Numbered from the stretch's first letter, positions 17,422-26,155 are shown. The stretch is 64,000 nt of DNA from CAWDNM01 sp964521195 (GCA_964521195.1 CAZFRE010000005.1:93340-157339); one strand, 5' to 3'. Notes: generated by a model not told the origin, from the sequence alone. Translations and numbers: made by a program.

Positions 17422-19290
17422 GTGACGCGCACCGCCCGCCCGCCGGGAGCCGGCTCGGACGCCGTCACGCTAGACGCCGGTGCCCTCGAGCGGTTGCTCG
17501 CGGGTTTCGAGGGCGGCAGGGTGACGCTGTACGTCAGGACCCATCTCGATGATGCCATCGTGCGCTCGGTGCGCGACTGCGTGTGTGCTGCCGCGGGCCG
17601 GGAGGTCGCACTCGATGTGCGGGTGTCGCCGACGATGGACGCCGGAGCGGTGCTCGCTGTCGACGATGTGGGGCGTGTCGTGCTCGATCCGCGCACGATG
17701 TGGTTGTCAGGTATCACACGCAGCATGCACGAGCGGTTCGAGGAGGGCGATCTGACCGGGCCGGCTGACGCCTTCGAGCACCTGCGGGAACTGCTCGCGA
17801 GCAGCGAACCACTCGCGATGGTCGAGCCGCTGTTCGACACCGGAAGCGTCGAGCGCATCGGTGACGGCGTCGCTATCGTGACGGGACTGCGCGATGTCGG
17901 GAGCCAAGAGATCGTCGAGTTCGAAGGCGGGGCCCTGGGCCTGGCATTCTCCTTGAAGGAGGCGTCCATCGGCGTGGTGCTTCTGAGCGGGGAGTCTCGG
18001 GTGCGCGAGGGTGGGGAAGTTCGCCGCACGGGACACTTGCTGCGCGTGCCGGCGGGTGAGGGGGTGCTGGGGCGTGTCGTCGATGCGGTCGGGCAGCCGC
18101 TCGACGGTCGCGGCCCTGTGGTGCCGGCGGCATGGATGCCGGTCGAGCGCCCGGCTCCGGGCATCATCGATCGTCGCCCGGTGGACGAGCCACTGCACAC
18201 AGGCATGAAGGTCATCGACGCACTGGTACCGGTTGGGCGCGGGCAGCGCGAGCTCATCATCGGCGATCGCAAGATCGGCAAGACGACGCTCGCCGTCGAC
18301 GCGATCCTCGCGCAGAAGGGCGCGGGCGTGTCGTGCATCTACTGTGCGATCGGGCAGAAGGCGTCCACCGTCCGACAGGTGGTCGCCATGCTCGAGGAGC
18401 GCGGAGCCCTCGAGTACACGGCGGTAGTGGTCGCCCTTCCCGGCGACATGCCGGCGCTTCGCTACCTGGCGCCCTACTCGGCGTGCGCGCTCGGCGAGTA
18501 CTTCATGGACCGGGGCGGCGACGCGCTCGTGGTGTACGACGATCTCACCAAGCATGCGGTGACGTACCGCGAGATGTCGGCGCTGCTCGACCGTCCCGTC
18601 GGCCGCGAGGCGTACCCGGGCGATGTCTTCTACGTGCACTCACGGCTGCTCGAGCGTTCCGCGCGGCTCAACGAGGAGCGGGGGAGCGGTTCGCTCACCG
18701 CGCTGCCGATCGTGGAGACGCTCGCCGGCGACATCTCGGCGTTCATCCCCACGAACGTGATCTCGATCTGCGACGGGCAGATCGTGCTCGACACGGCGGC
18801 GTTCAACGAGAACCGCCGGCCGGCGATGGACCCGGGTCTCTCCGTCTCGCGGGTGGGCGGCACTGCGCAGGCACGTGTCATGAAGCAGGTCGCCGGCCGG
18901 TTGCGCATCGATCTGGCGCAGTACAACGAGATGGCGCGATTCGTGAAGTTCGGTGCCGAAGTCGACGAGAGCACCCAGCTGCAACTCACGCGAGGCGAGC
19001 GCGCCCGTTCGCTGCTCGGCCAGAGCCAGCACGCGCCGATGGAGCTCGAGCATGAGGTGCTCGTGCTCTATGCGGTGGTCAACGGCTACTTCGACGGCGT
19101 GCCGGTGGAGCGCACCAGTGAGGCGGAGTCGGCGCTGCTGTCGTGGATGGCTGCACGCCACCCGGAGGTGATGGCGCCGCTCGGCCGGAGTGCGTCCCTG
19201 GAATCGGGCGACGAGACCGCACTGCAGGCGGCGCTCGACGAGTTCCTGTCGGCATGGTCGACGACGGTCGCATCTGCGATGGAGGCGTGA
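17422..19290 (+). CDS. atpA: F-type ATP synthase subunit alpha with N-terminal delta-like domain
   Basis: Non-catalytic nucleotide-binding subunit of F1. From about residue 138 it follows alpha: GSVERIGDGVAIVTGL, Walker A GDRKIGKTT, IYCAIGQKAST and the arginine-finger segment LSVSRVGGTAQ. It is 622 residues long, about 115-120 more than usual, and all the excess is N-terminal. Residues ~32-105 (VTLYVRTHLDD, GREVALDVRVSP, AGAVLAVDDVGRVVLD, then a helix) resemble the C-terminal domain of delta/OSCP, the part that meets the b stalk. No separate atpH is present. GTG 17422 has AAGGAGG upstream. The delta assignment is pattern-based and needs a profile search. Confidence 0.9.
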   Translation: MTRTARPPGAGSDAVTLDAGALERLLAGFEGGRVTLYVRTHLDDAIVRSVRDCVCAAAGREVALDVRVSPTMDAGAVLAVDDVGRVVLDPRTMWLSGITRSMHERFEEGDLTGPADAFEHLRELLASSEPLAMVEPLFDTGSVERIGDGVAIVTGLRDVGSQEIVEFEGGALGLAFSLKEASIGVVLLSGESRVREGGEVRRTGHLLRVPAGEGVLGRVVDAVGQPLDGRGPVVPAAWMPVERPAPGIIDRRPVDEPLHTGMKVIDALVPVGRGQRELIIGDRKIGKTTLAVDAILAQKGAGVSCIYCAIGQKASTVRQVVAMLEERGALEYTAVVVALPGDMPALRYLAPYSACALGEYFMDRGGDALVVYDDLTKHAVTYREMSALLDRPVGREAYPGDVFYVHSRLLERSARLNEERGSGSLTALPIVETLAGDISAFIPTNVISICDGQIVLDTAAFNENRRPAMDPGLSVSRVGGTAQARVMKQVAGRLRIDLAQYNEMARFVKFGAEVDESTQLQLTRGERARSLLGQSQHAPMELEHEVLVLYAVVNGYFDGVPVERTSEAESALLSWMAARHPEVMAPLGRSASLESGDETALQAALDEFLSAWSTTVASAMEA

Positions 19291-19293
19291 GCG

Positions 19294-20220
19294 ATGGAGA
19301 AGCTCGCCGACGTTCGCACCCGGATGCGCAGCGTCCAGGGCATCGGTGAGGTCTGCCGCACCCTGGCGACGGTCGCCTCGGCCAAGCTCGCACGCACGCA
19401 CGAGCGCGCCCGCGGCGCGCGGCTCTACACCGCGCGGCTGCGCACGATCCTCGCGCGACAGCAGGCGGCGAGCAGGCAGGCCGGGCGTGACCCGTCGCGA
19501 CTCTCCGAGCTGATGTCGGTTCGGCCACAGGTCACACGCGTGATGCTGCTGGTCGTGGGGGCGGATCGAGGGCTGTGCGGCGGCTACAACCTCGCACTGG
19601 GCCGAGCCGCACGTGGCTTCGCCGAGCAGCGCGCGGTGGCAGGCGTCGAGGTGACGGCGGTCGTGAAGGGACGTCGGGCGGAGACCTACCTGCGACGGGC
19701 GACGCAGGTGCCCATCGACGAAGCAAGCAGCTGGCCGCGTGCCGGTGTCGTCGCCGATGAGGTCGAGGCGCTGCTCGACACGCTCACCAGCCGCTTCACG
19801 TCCGGCGAGGCGGACGAGGTGTGGGCGTGCTACACAGCGTTCCTGTCCACGATGCGGCGCGAGCCGACGGTCGTTCGATTGCTGCCGGTCCAGCCGCCGG
19901 AGACGCTCGAGTCGCAGCTTGCCGACGAGCTCGCACGCTCGGCATCCGAGGGGTGGTTCTACGAGCCCGCGCAGCAACCATGCGTGGCCGAGCTGCTCCG
20001 CGCGTTCGTGCGGCTTCAGATCGAGGACGTGCTGCTCGAGGCGTTCGCGAGCGAGCAGGCCGCCCGGATGGTGACGATGCAGGAGGCGTCGGAGCGCGCG
20101 GACCGCGCGCTCGCGGACCTGCGCGTCCACTACAACCGGTTGCGGCGTGAGTCGATCACCTCGGACCTGGTCGGCGTGCTCGTCGCAGGCCGAGTACGCA
20201 AGGAGGCGGGGGCACCATGA
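19294..20220 (+). CDS. atpG: F-type ATP synthase subunit gamma
   Basis: Central rotor shaft of F1. The N-terminal helix MEKLADVRTRMRSVQGIGEV and the C-terminal helix ending ERADRALADLRVHYNRLRR form the coiled coil inside alpha3beta3. The middle holds the conserved VVGADRGLCGGYN. It has 308 residues. The helical hairpin regions are more divergent than usual, in line with the other subunits here. GGAGG precedes the ATG; the stop overlaps atpD by 4 nt. Confidence 0.9.
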   Translation: MEKLADVRTRMRSVQGIGEVCRTLATVASAKLARTHERARGARLYTARLRTILARQQAASRQAGRDPSRLSELMSVRPQVTRVMLLVVGADRGLCGGYNLALGRAARGFAEQRAVAGVEVTAVVKGRRAETYLRRATQVPIDEASSWPRAGVVADEVEALLDTLTSRFTSGEADEVWACYTAFLSTMRREPTVVRLLPVQPPETLESQLADELARSASEGWFYEPAQQPCVAELLRAFVRLQIEDVLLEAFASEQAARMVTMQEASERADRALADLRVHYNRLRRESITSDLVGVLVAGRVRKEAGAP

Positions 20221-21794
20221 GCGCGCGCAAGTCAGAGGCTGCCGCGGTACCTCACTCGGATCCGCGTCTCGAGACGGTCGTCTCGGAGGCGATGCAACGC
20301 GCCGCCGAGGAGCTGTCACGCGAGGCGTGCGACGGGGTCGTCTCAGCTGTGACGGGGCCGGTGGTCGACGTGCGATTCCGCGGCGAGCTGCCGGCGATCG
20401 GTTCGCTGCTCCGGGTCGGTGACCGGCGCCGGGGACTGCCGCTCGAAGCGGTCGAACTGCTCGGCGGGGGAGTCGTCCGGGCGCTCGCGCTCGGGTCGAC
20501 CGACGGGCTTGCGCGGGGGACGCGCGTCTACGACACGCAGGCTCCGATCAGCGTGCCGGTCGGTCCCGGGGTGAAGGGTCGGATGCTGAACTGCGTGGGC
20601 GAGCCGACCGACGGGCTCGGACCGGTGAGTGCGCTCGCGCGCTGGCCCATCCGCCGCGAGCCGGTGCCGTTCGCGCGCGTGAAGACGTTCCCGGAGGTCT
20701 TCGAGACCGGTCTGAAGGCGATCGACCTGCTCGCGCCGTTTCCCAGGGGCGGGAAGGTCGCCCTGTTCGGCGGCGCCGGCGTGGGCAAGACCGTCGTCAT
20801 CATGGAGTTGATCCGCAACGTCGGTCACGTGCACCAGGGCGTCAGCGTGTTCGGTGGCATCGGCGAGCGTACGCGCGAGGGCAACGATCTGTGGCTCGAG
20901 ATGCAACGCTCCAAGGTGCTCGACCGGGCGGTGCTCTACTTCGGCCAGATGAACGAGCCGCCGGGTGCGCGCTTCAGGCTGCCGTACTGCGCGCTCACCA
21001 CCGCCGAGTACTTCCGCAACGTCGACCACTCCGACGTGCTGCTGTTCTTCGACAACATCTACCGGTTCGTCCAAGCGGGCCTCGAAGTGTCGCTCCTTCG
21101 CGCCCGCATCCCGGCCGAGGTCGGCTACCAGCCCACGCTCGCCACCGAGGTGGGCAGCCTCGAGGAGCGCATCGTCTCGACCGACGACGGCGCCATCACT
21201 AGCGTCCAGGCGGTCTACGTGCCCGCCGACGACCTCGCCGATCCAGGTCCGGCGGCGATCTTCTCGCACCTGGACGCCACGGTGGTGCTCTCGCGGCGCG
21301 TCGCCGAGCTGGGTCTGTACCCGGCCATCGACCCGCTGCAGTCCGGCTCGTCGATCCTCGAGGCCGACTACGTCGGTGCGGAGCATGTCCGCGTCGCTCG
21401 CGAGACGAAGTCCTACCTCCAGCGCTACGGAGCGCTCCAAGACCTCATCGCGATCCTCGGTGTCGAAGAACTCTCCGAGGAGGACAAGACGGTCGTCACC
21501 CGTGCCCGCCGTCTCCAGAAATTCCTCTCGCAGCCGTTCTTCGTAGCCGAGCAGTACACCGGCATCCCCGGTTGCTACGTGCCGATCGCCGAGACGATCC
21601 GCGGGTTCTCTGAGATCTGCGCCGGGCACTGCGACAGTATCCCCGAGCAGGCCTTCTTCATGGCCGGCACCATTGACGAGGTCATCGACCGGGCACGGGT
21701 TGCCGGCGATGCCGGACCTGTCACGACCGAGGCGGCCTCACAGGTCGCCGAGGGGAAGGCGGCGATGGCGGCGCAGCACCCGGAGGGGGTGTAG
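20217..21794 (+). CDS. atpD: F-type ATP synthase subunit beta with short N-terminal extension
   Basis: Catalytic subunit of F1. Walker A is GGAGVGKTVV, the catalytic Glu sits in GERTREGNDL, Walker B in DVLLFFDNIYR, and the DELSEED lever appears as EELSEED. A 35-40 residue charged extension (ending SREACDGVV) precedes the usual beta start SAVTGPVVDVRF, giving 525 residues instead of about 465-480. The C-terminus also carries an extra Ala/Glu-rich tail. All catalytic residues I can check are present, so the enzyme should be active. Confidence 0.93.
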   Translation: MSARKSEAAAVPHSDPRLETVVSEAMQRAAEELSREACDGVVSAVTGPVVDVRFRGELPAIGSLLRVGDRRRGLPLEAVELLGGGVVRALALGSTDGLARGTRVYDTQAPISVPVGPGVKGRMLNCVGEPTDGLGPVSALARWPIRREPVPFARVKTFPEVFETGLKAIDLLAPFPRGGKVALFGGAGVGKTVVIMELIRNVGHVHQGVSVFGGIGERTREGNDLWLEMQRSKVLDRAVLYFGQMNEPPGARFRLPYCALTTAEYFRNVDHSDVLLFFDNIYRFVQAGLEVSLLRARIPAEVGYQPTLATEVGSLEERIVSTDDGAITSVQAVYVPADDLADPGPAAIFSHLDATVVLSRRVAELGLYPAIDPLQSGSSILEADYVGAEHVRVARETKSYLQRYGALQDLIAILGVEELSEEDKTVVTRARRLQKFLSQPFFVAEQYTGIPGCYVPIAETIRGFSEICAGHCDSIPEQAFFMAGTIDEVIDRARVAGDAGPVTTEAASQVAEGKAAMAAQHPEGV

Positions 21795-21797
21795 GCG

Positions 21798-22055
21798 ATG
21801 ATGTCCGTCGAGATCGTGACGCCGCAGGGCGTGGAGTTCACAGCCGATCGGGTCGAACGCGTGGTCTTCCGGCGCCGCGAGCCGGCGCACGATCCGGGCA
21901 GCGAGATCGTCATCTGTCCGCACCACGCGCCACTGCTCATGCAGACGCAGCCAAGCCGGATGCGCATCACTCGCGGGGGCCAGCTCACCGAGTGTTACGT
22001 CGCCGGTGGCGTGCTTGAGGTCTATCGGGACCGCATCACGTTGGTGGTGACGTAG
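21798..22055 (+). CDS. atpC: F-type ATP synthase subunit epsilon, N-terminal domain only
   Basis: An 85-residue beta-sandwich protein (VEIVTPQGVEFTADRVERV, CPHHAPLLMQTQPSRMRIT, CYVAGGVLEVYRDRITLVV). It matches only the N-terminal domain of epsilon; the two C-terminal helices that in many bacteria inhibit ATP hydrolysis are absent. It lies 3 nt after atpD and closes the operon. Either ATG 21798 or the next codon may be the start. A GC-rich inverted repeat (CGAGCCG at 22066-22072 with CGGCTCG at 22084-22090) follows and may end the transcript. Confidence 0.8.
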   Translation: MMSVEIVTPQGVEFTADRVERVVFRRREPAHDPGSEIVICPHHAPLLMQTQPSRMRITRGGQLTECYVAGGVLEVYRDRITLVVT

Positions 22056-22065
22056 GGCGCGCGGT

Positions 22066-22090
22066 CGAGCCGGAGCCGAGTCGCGGCTCG
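22066..22090 (+). terminator. Possible terminator hairpin after ATP synthase operon
   Basis: CGAGCCG pairs perfectly with CGGCTCG across an 11-nt loop, 10 nt after the atpC stop. No T-tract follows, so the assignment is weak. Confidence 0.35.
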
Positions 22091-22137
22091 CGAGACGGGG
22101 AACATGCAACTGATATCCGCGCGCGGGAAGGCAGCCG

Positions 22138-23427
22138 GTGTCCGACTCCCACACAGCCCGTTCTATCGTCGCGGCGTATCTCTCATCCAGCGTCCTCTTC
22201 GCGCTTGCGACCTCGCTCATCTGGGCGACCAACACGGTCTTCCTCATGCAGGTCGGAGGCCTGAGTATCTTCCACGTGATGCTCGTCAACGCCGCGTACG
22301 TGATCGCGCAGGCGTTCTTCGAGATCCCGACGGGAGTCATCGCCGACACGCTCGGTCGCAAGGTCTCGTACCTGCTCGGCATCGCGACCATCCTCGCTTC
22401 GACCCTGCTCTACGTCGCGGCACCTCGCTACGGATGGGGCCTATGGGGGTTCGGCATCGCGAGCGTGCTGCTTGGACTCGGATTCACGTTCCAGACCGGA
22501 GCGGTCGATGCGTGGCTTGTCGATGCGCTCGACGCCGTGGGCTACGAACAGCCCAAGGACCGTGTGTTCGCGTGGGGGCAGATGACATTTGGCGTCGGCA
22601 TGCTCGCGGGCTCGTTGCTGGGGGGACTGCTCGGCCAGGTCAGCCTGTCGCTGCCCTATGTGATTCGCGCGGCACTGCTCGCGCTCACCTTCGTGTTGGT
22701 GCTCGTGCTCTTCCGAGACCTCGGCTTCACGCCTCGTCCGCTCGCCGCATCCAGCTTCGCGACCGAGACGAGCGCGGTCTTCTCGGCTGGGGTCAGATTC
22801 GGGTGGCGTGACCCGGTCGTGCGTCCGCTGCTGTTCGTGTCGCTTGTGACCGGCGTGTTCATGCTGTACGGGTTCTACTCGTGGCAGCCCTACGTTCTGG
22901 GGCTGCTCGGCGAGAATGCGGTCTGGCTGCTCGGCGTGGTGCAGGCGGGGCTCTCCCTGGCGATGATCGGCGGCAACGCACTCGTCAAGCCGGTCATGCG
23001 TACCGATGCATGCCGGCGCGATCCGGCGCGCGTGCTTGCGTGGGCGGCCGGAGTCCAGACGCTCATCGTGTTCGCGATCGCCGCGGTCGGACTGCTCACG
23101 CGCACGCCCGGGGTACTCCCCTTCGCCGTGGTGGTCACGCTGTGGATCGCGTGGGGCGTGGTGTTTGGCGTGATGGGCCCGATCGGCCAGTCCTACCTCA
23201 ACGAGAACATCCCGTCCGAGCAGCGAGCGACGGTGTTGTCACTGTCGGCATTCTTCGGGGATGTGGGTGGAGGTGTGGGGCAGCCTGCCCTGGGCTGGCT
23301 CTCCGAGCAGGCGTCCATCGCGGCTGGATGGCTCGTCGGTAGCGTCTTCATGGGGCTCGCTGTGCCGCTGTACCTTCGCTCGGAACGCGCCGTTGCGGCA
23401 CGGGGCGATGCGGGGCGCAACGCGTGA
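22138..23427 (+). CDS. MFS transporter
   Basis: A 429-residue protein with about 12 hydrophobic helices. The MFS signature between helices 2 and 3 is visible (GVIADTLGRKVSYLLG, the G-x-x-x-D-x-x-G-R-K motif). A polar central loop falls after LFRDLGFTPRPLAA, as expected between the two six-helix halves. The GTG 22138 start has GGAAGG about 7 nt upstream. It may be a drug or metabolite exporter. Nothing in the sequence or neighbours (ATP synthase before, tRNA after) points to a substrate. Confidence 0.85.
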   Translation: MSDSHTARSIVAAYLSSSVLFALATSLIWATNTVFLMQVGGLSIFHVMLVNAAYVIAQAFFEIPTGVIADTLGRKVSYLLGIATILASTLLYVAAPRYGWGLWGFGIASVLLGLGFTFQTGAVDAWLVDALDAVGYEQPKDRVFAWGQMTFGVGMLAGSLLGGLLGQVSLSLPYVIRAALLALTFVLVLVLFRDLGFTPRPLAASSFATETSAVFSAGVRFGWRDPVVRPLLFVSLVTGVFMLYGFYSWQPYVLGLLGENAVWLLGVVQAGLSLAMIGGNALVKPVMRTDACRRDPARVLAWAAGVQTLIVFAIAAVGLLTRTPGVLPFAVVVTLWIAWGVVFGVMGPIGQSYLNENIPSEQRATVLSLSAFFGDVGGGVGQPALGWLSEQASIAAGWLVGSVFMGLAVPLYLRSERAVAARGDAGRNA

Positions 23428-23434
23428 GTCTTAG

Positions 23435-23520
23435 TGGTGCCCGGGGTGGGATTCGAACCCACACGGGGTTTCCCCCAGAGGTTTTTGAGACCTCCGTGTC
23501 TGCCATTCCACCACCCGGGC
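23435..23520 (-). tRNA. tRNA-Leu, anticodon CAA, with encoded CCA
   Basis: The reverse strand folds as a class II tRNA. The acceptor strands GCCCGGG and CCCGGGC pair perfectly. The anticodon stem-loop is GAGGT-CTCAAAA-ACCTC with CAA at positions 34-36, followed by a long variable arm (GGGG-GAAA-CCCC) and the T-arm GTGGGTTCGAATCCCAC. The long variable arm and the anticodon fix it as leucine, reading UUG. Discriminator A is followed by a genomically encoded CCA. An upstream TATACT on the same strand (23536-23541) is a likely -10. Confidence 0.95.
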
Positions 23521-23535
23521 ACTGGCGCAACGCCG

Positions 23536-23541
23536 AGTATA
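23536..23541 (-). promoter_or_regulatory. -10 element for tRNA-Leu
   Basis: TATACT on the reverse strand, 15 nt before the tRNA 5' end. It gives a transcription start a few bases ahead of the mature tRNA. Confidence 0.5.
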
Positions 23542-23572
23542 GCGGCACGATCGCACCTGTGCGACCTGCGCG

Positions 23573-23578
23573 TATACT
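23573..23578 (+). promoter_or_regulatory. -10 element placing the pdtaS start at its ATG (leaderless)
   Basis: TATACT ends 6 nt before the ATG at 23585. The predicted +1 is therefore the A of the start codon. No ribosome-binding site is present, which fits a leaderless mRNA. Confidence 0.5.
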
Positions 23579-23584
23579 GCGCTC

Positions 23585-25021
23585 ATGGCAGCGAGAGACC
23601 CGATATCCCAGCTCCCCGAGCCGGCGCGAACCCACATGGCGAACGTCGCCGCGAACCTGCAGCTGGTCGCGGACATGGGCTACGGCGATGTGGCGTTGGC
23701 GCTCGCCGACCGCAGCGGGAGGCTGACGGTCGTCGCGGATGCCCGTCCCAACACCGCCGTGGCGCCGTTCGCGTCCTCGCGCATCGGTCGCGTGCTGCAG
23801 CCGGATGACGAGCCCGAGGCGTACGCGGCGCTTGGTTCCGGCAAGCTCGTCGCTGACGGGCGCCGCCGCGTCGCGCGCGGTATCAGCTACTCCACGTCGG
23901 CCTGGCCGATCGGTCGTCCCGAGCCCTACGCCGTGGTTCTCCGAGATCTCGCCGAGCAGGTCCTCGAGTCGTCGGGTGCGATGGAGACCGCCTTCATGGA
24001 CGTTGCGGAGGAACTCATCGACCTCCTGGGCGAGGCCACCCTGTGCGACGTGCGTACCGGTGAGCCGTTCGCGACGGTGCGAACCGCGGGTGATGGCGTG
24101 ATGCGCGTGAACGCCTCGGGGCAGATCTCGTACGCCTCGCCAAACGCTGTCAACATCATGCGGCTCGCCGGCGCAGACAGCTCGCTCGCGGGGCTTCAGG
24201 CCTCGTCGCTGCCGGGAGGCGGCTTCGGCATCTCTCCCGTGCTCGGCACGCGCGCTGCGATCGCGGTCGACACCGAGGTGGCCGACCGCGTGCTCGGCTA
24301 CCGCAGTATCGGCCTTCCCGCAGGCGCTGTGGTCCTCGTCGAGGACATGACCGAGGCGCGTCGCCGAGAGGCAGAGATCAAGGTCAAGGAGGCCACCATC
24401 CGTGAGGTCCACCACCGGGTGAAGAACAACCTGCAGACCATCGCGTCGCTCCTGCGGATACAGGCGCGCCGCAGCGACTCCGATGAGGCGCGTCGCGCGC
24501 TCGCGGAGGCCACCGAACGAGTGAGCTCGATGGCCGTGGTGCACGACCTGCTCGCCGGATCCGACGAGGAACTCGTCGACTTCGCGGCGGCGGCGCGCAC
24601 TGTGACCGACCTCGTGCGCCGCGGGCTGGTGGGAGAGGGCAGCGGCATCGAGGTGGCGGTCGAGGGCTCGACCGGTGACGTCGACGCCCACACGGCGACG
24701 TCGCTCGCGCTTGCGGTCGCCGAACTCGTGCACAACGCGCTCGAGCACGGCATGGCCGAGCGCGATGAGGGGCGTGTCGTCGTGTCCATGCGCCGCGTCG
24801 CGGGCGAGCTCGTGCTCACGGTGCGCGACGACGGCGTGGGGCTCCCCGAGGATTTCGAGCCGGTCGGCTCGGCCAACCTCGGTCTTGCCATCGTACGAAC
24901 GGTGGTCGAGGACGACCTGCGCGGTACGCTCGGCTTCTCGAGAGGTCGCGGGACCACGGTCACCGTACGCGTCCCCCTCGTCGAAGACACATCCCCATCC
25001 GGCCCCAAAGCGAAAGGCTGA
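23585..25021 (+). CDS. pdtaS: Sensor histidine kinase, PdtaS type
   Basis: A cytosolic 478-residue kinase with no membrane helices. It has an N-terminal GAF-like sensor domain of the PdtaS kind (residues ~1-140), a PAS-like segment with VNASGQISYASPNAVNIM, then a HisKA_2 dimerisation domain with the phospho-accepting histidine in REVHHRVKNNLQTIASLL (about residue 275). The HATPase domain has AVAELVHNALEHG (N box), VRDDGVGLPEDF (G1) and GLAIVRTVV (G2). It is followed 6 nt later by the ANTAR response regulator gene, as in other actinobacteria. The signal is unknown here. A TATACT box suggests leaderless initiation. Confidence 0.92.
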   Translation: MAARDPISQLPEPARTHMANVAANLQLVADMGYGDVALALADRSGRLTVVADARPNTAVAPFASSRIGRVLQPDDEPEAYAALGSGKLVADGRRRVARGISYSTSAWPIGRPEPYAVVLRDLAEQVLESSGAMETAFMDVAEELIDLLGEATLCDVRTGEPFATVRTAGDGVMRVNASGQISYASPNAVNIMRLAGADSSLAGLQASSLPGGGFGISPVLGTRAAIAVDTEVADRVLGYRSIGLPAGAVVLVEDMTEARRREAEIKVKEATIREVHHRVKNNLQTIASLLRIQARRSDSDEARRALAEATERVSSMAVVHDLLAGSDEELVDFAAAARTVTDLVRRGLVGEGSGIEVAVEGSTGDVDAHTATSLALAVAELVHNALEHGMAERDEGRVVVSMRRVAGELVLTVRDDGVGLPEDFEPVGSANLGLAIVRTVVEDDLRGTLGFSRGRGTTVTVRVPLVEDTSPSGPKAKG

Positions 25022-25027
25022 TCGACT

Positions 25028-25597
25028 GTGCGTGTGCTCATCGCTGAAGACGAAGCACTTATCCGCATGGACCTGCGCGAGATGCTCACCGAACAGGGCC
25101 ACGAGGTCGTCGGGGAGGCGCGCGATGGTGCGGAGGCGGTCGAGCTCGCGCGCTCGCTCAGGCCCGACATCGTCTTCATGGATATCAACATGCCGGTGAT
25201 GACCGGTGTTGAAGCCGCCGGGATCATCGGTTCCGAGCGAATCGCGCCGGTCGTGATGGTGACGGCATTCTCGCAGGCCGGCTACGTCGAGGAGGCCGCC
25301 GCGGCGGGTGCGATGGCCTACGTGGTCAAGCCGTTCTCAGCAGCCGACGTCATCCCTGCGATGAGCGTCGCGGCGTCCCGCTACGCCGAGGCGATCTCCC
25401 TCGCCGACGAGGTCACGGACCTCACGGAGCGCCTTGAGACGCGGAAGGTGGTCGACCGTGCGAAGGGTCTCCTGATGTCGCGGGGGATGAGCGAGCCCGA
25501 GGCGTTCAAGCGGCTGCAGAAGCTCGCGATGGACAAGCGCAAGACGCTTCGACAGATCGCCGAGGCGATACTCCTCGCCGAGGAAGCCGCATCATAG
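25028..25597 (+). CDS. pdtaR: Response regulator with ANTAR RNA-binding domain, PdtaR type
   Basis: A 189-residue protein. The receiver domain (1-~120) has the acidic pair in LIAEDEALIRMD, the phospho-acceptor Asp in IVFMDINMPVMTG, Thr in VMVTAFSQ and Lys in VVKPFSA. A coiled-coil linker leads to the ANTAR domain (RKVVDRAKGLLMSRGMSEPE ... TLRQIAEAIL). ANTAR proteins bind paired RNA hairpins with A1/G4 hexaloops and stop terminator formation. A matching leader lies upstream of the glutamate synthase cluster at 36989-37076, so that operon is the prime candidate target. The GTG start follows the kinase stop by 6 nt. Confidence 0.93.
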   Translation: MRVLIAEDEALIRMDLREMLTEQGHEVVGEARDGAEAVELARSLRPDIVFMDINMPVMTGVEAAGIIGSERIAPVVMVTAFSQAGYVEEAAAAGAMAYVVKPFSAADVIPAMSVAASRYAEAISLADEVTDLTERLETRKVVDRAKGLLMSRGMSEPEAFKRLQKLAMDKRKTLRQIAEAILLAEEAAS

Positions 25598-25634
25598 AGG
25601 ACCTCCTTCGCATACGACTAAGAATATAAGGTAC

Positions 25635-25664
25635 TTGGTAGTCATGAGTAAGGTTTGTTAGACT
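25635..25664 (+). promoter_or_regulatory. Promoter for Lrp-family gene
   Basis: TTGGTA (25635-25640), 18 nt, TAGACT (25659-25664) in a locally AT-rich stretch, 31 nt before the start codon. Confidence 0.45.
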
Positions 25665-25695
25665 CTGAGGGCATATCACCTTCAGAGGAGCCATC

Positions 25696-26151
25696 ATGGA
25701 CGCCATCGATCTCCAAATCATACGACTGCTGACCGAGTACGGGCGCATGACGTTCTCCGAGCTCGCAGAGCGCGTGGGACTGTCAGGACCCTCGACAGCC
25801 GATCGCGTCCGACGGCTCGAGGAGCGTGGCGTCATCGCGGGCTACCATGCCGTCGTGGACCCCGCATCCATCGGTCTCGGACTCACGGCATTCGTAGCGG
25901 TGACGCTTTCGAGTCCCGCCGGCCGGGAGCGGTTCCTTGAGGCGCTCTCGGCACTGCCGCAGGTCGTCGAGTGCCATCACATCGCGGGCGATGACGACTA
26001 CCTGCTCAAGGTGCACACCGCAGGAACAAGCGGTCTGGAGAGTCTCGTGAGCGACGGCCTGAAGGCCGTGCCCGGTGTTGCGCGCACGCGTACCACCGTC
26101 GTGCTCTCCTCGCCGTACGAGCGGGCTCTCGCGCCCATGGGCGAGGCCTGA
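25696..26151 (+). CDS. Lrp/AsnC family transcriptional regulator
   Basis: A 151-residue regulator with an N-terminal winged helix (MDAIDLQIIRLLTEYGRM, SELAERVGLSGPSTADRVRR) and a C-terminal RAM/ACT-like ligand domain (ALPQVVECHHIAGDDDYLLKV, VPGVARTRTTVVLS). Such proteins sense amino acids and usually control transport or metabolism of the same amino acid. The LysE-type exporter gene starts 4 nt after its stop, so it most likely regulates that exporter in response to intracellular amino acid level. AGAGGAG precedes the ATG. Confidence 0.9.
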   Translation: MDAIDLQIIRLLTEYGRMTFSELAERVGLSGPSTADRVRRLEERGVIAGYHAVVDPASIGLGLTAFVAVTLSSPAGRERFLEALSALPQVVECHHIAGDDDYLLKVHTAGTSGLESLVSDGLKAVPGVARTRTTVVLSSPYERALAPMGEA

Positions 26152-26155
26152 GGTT

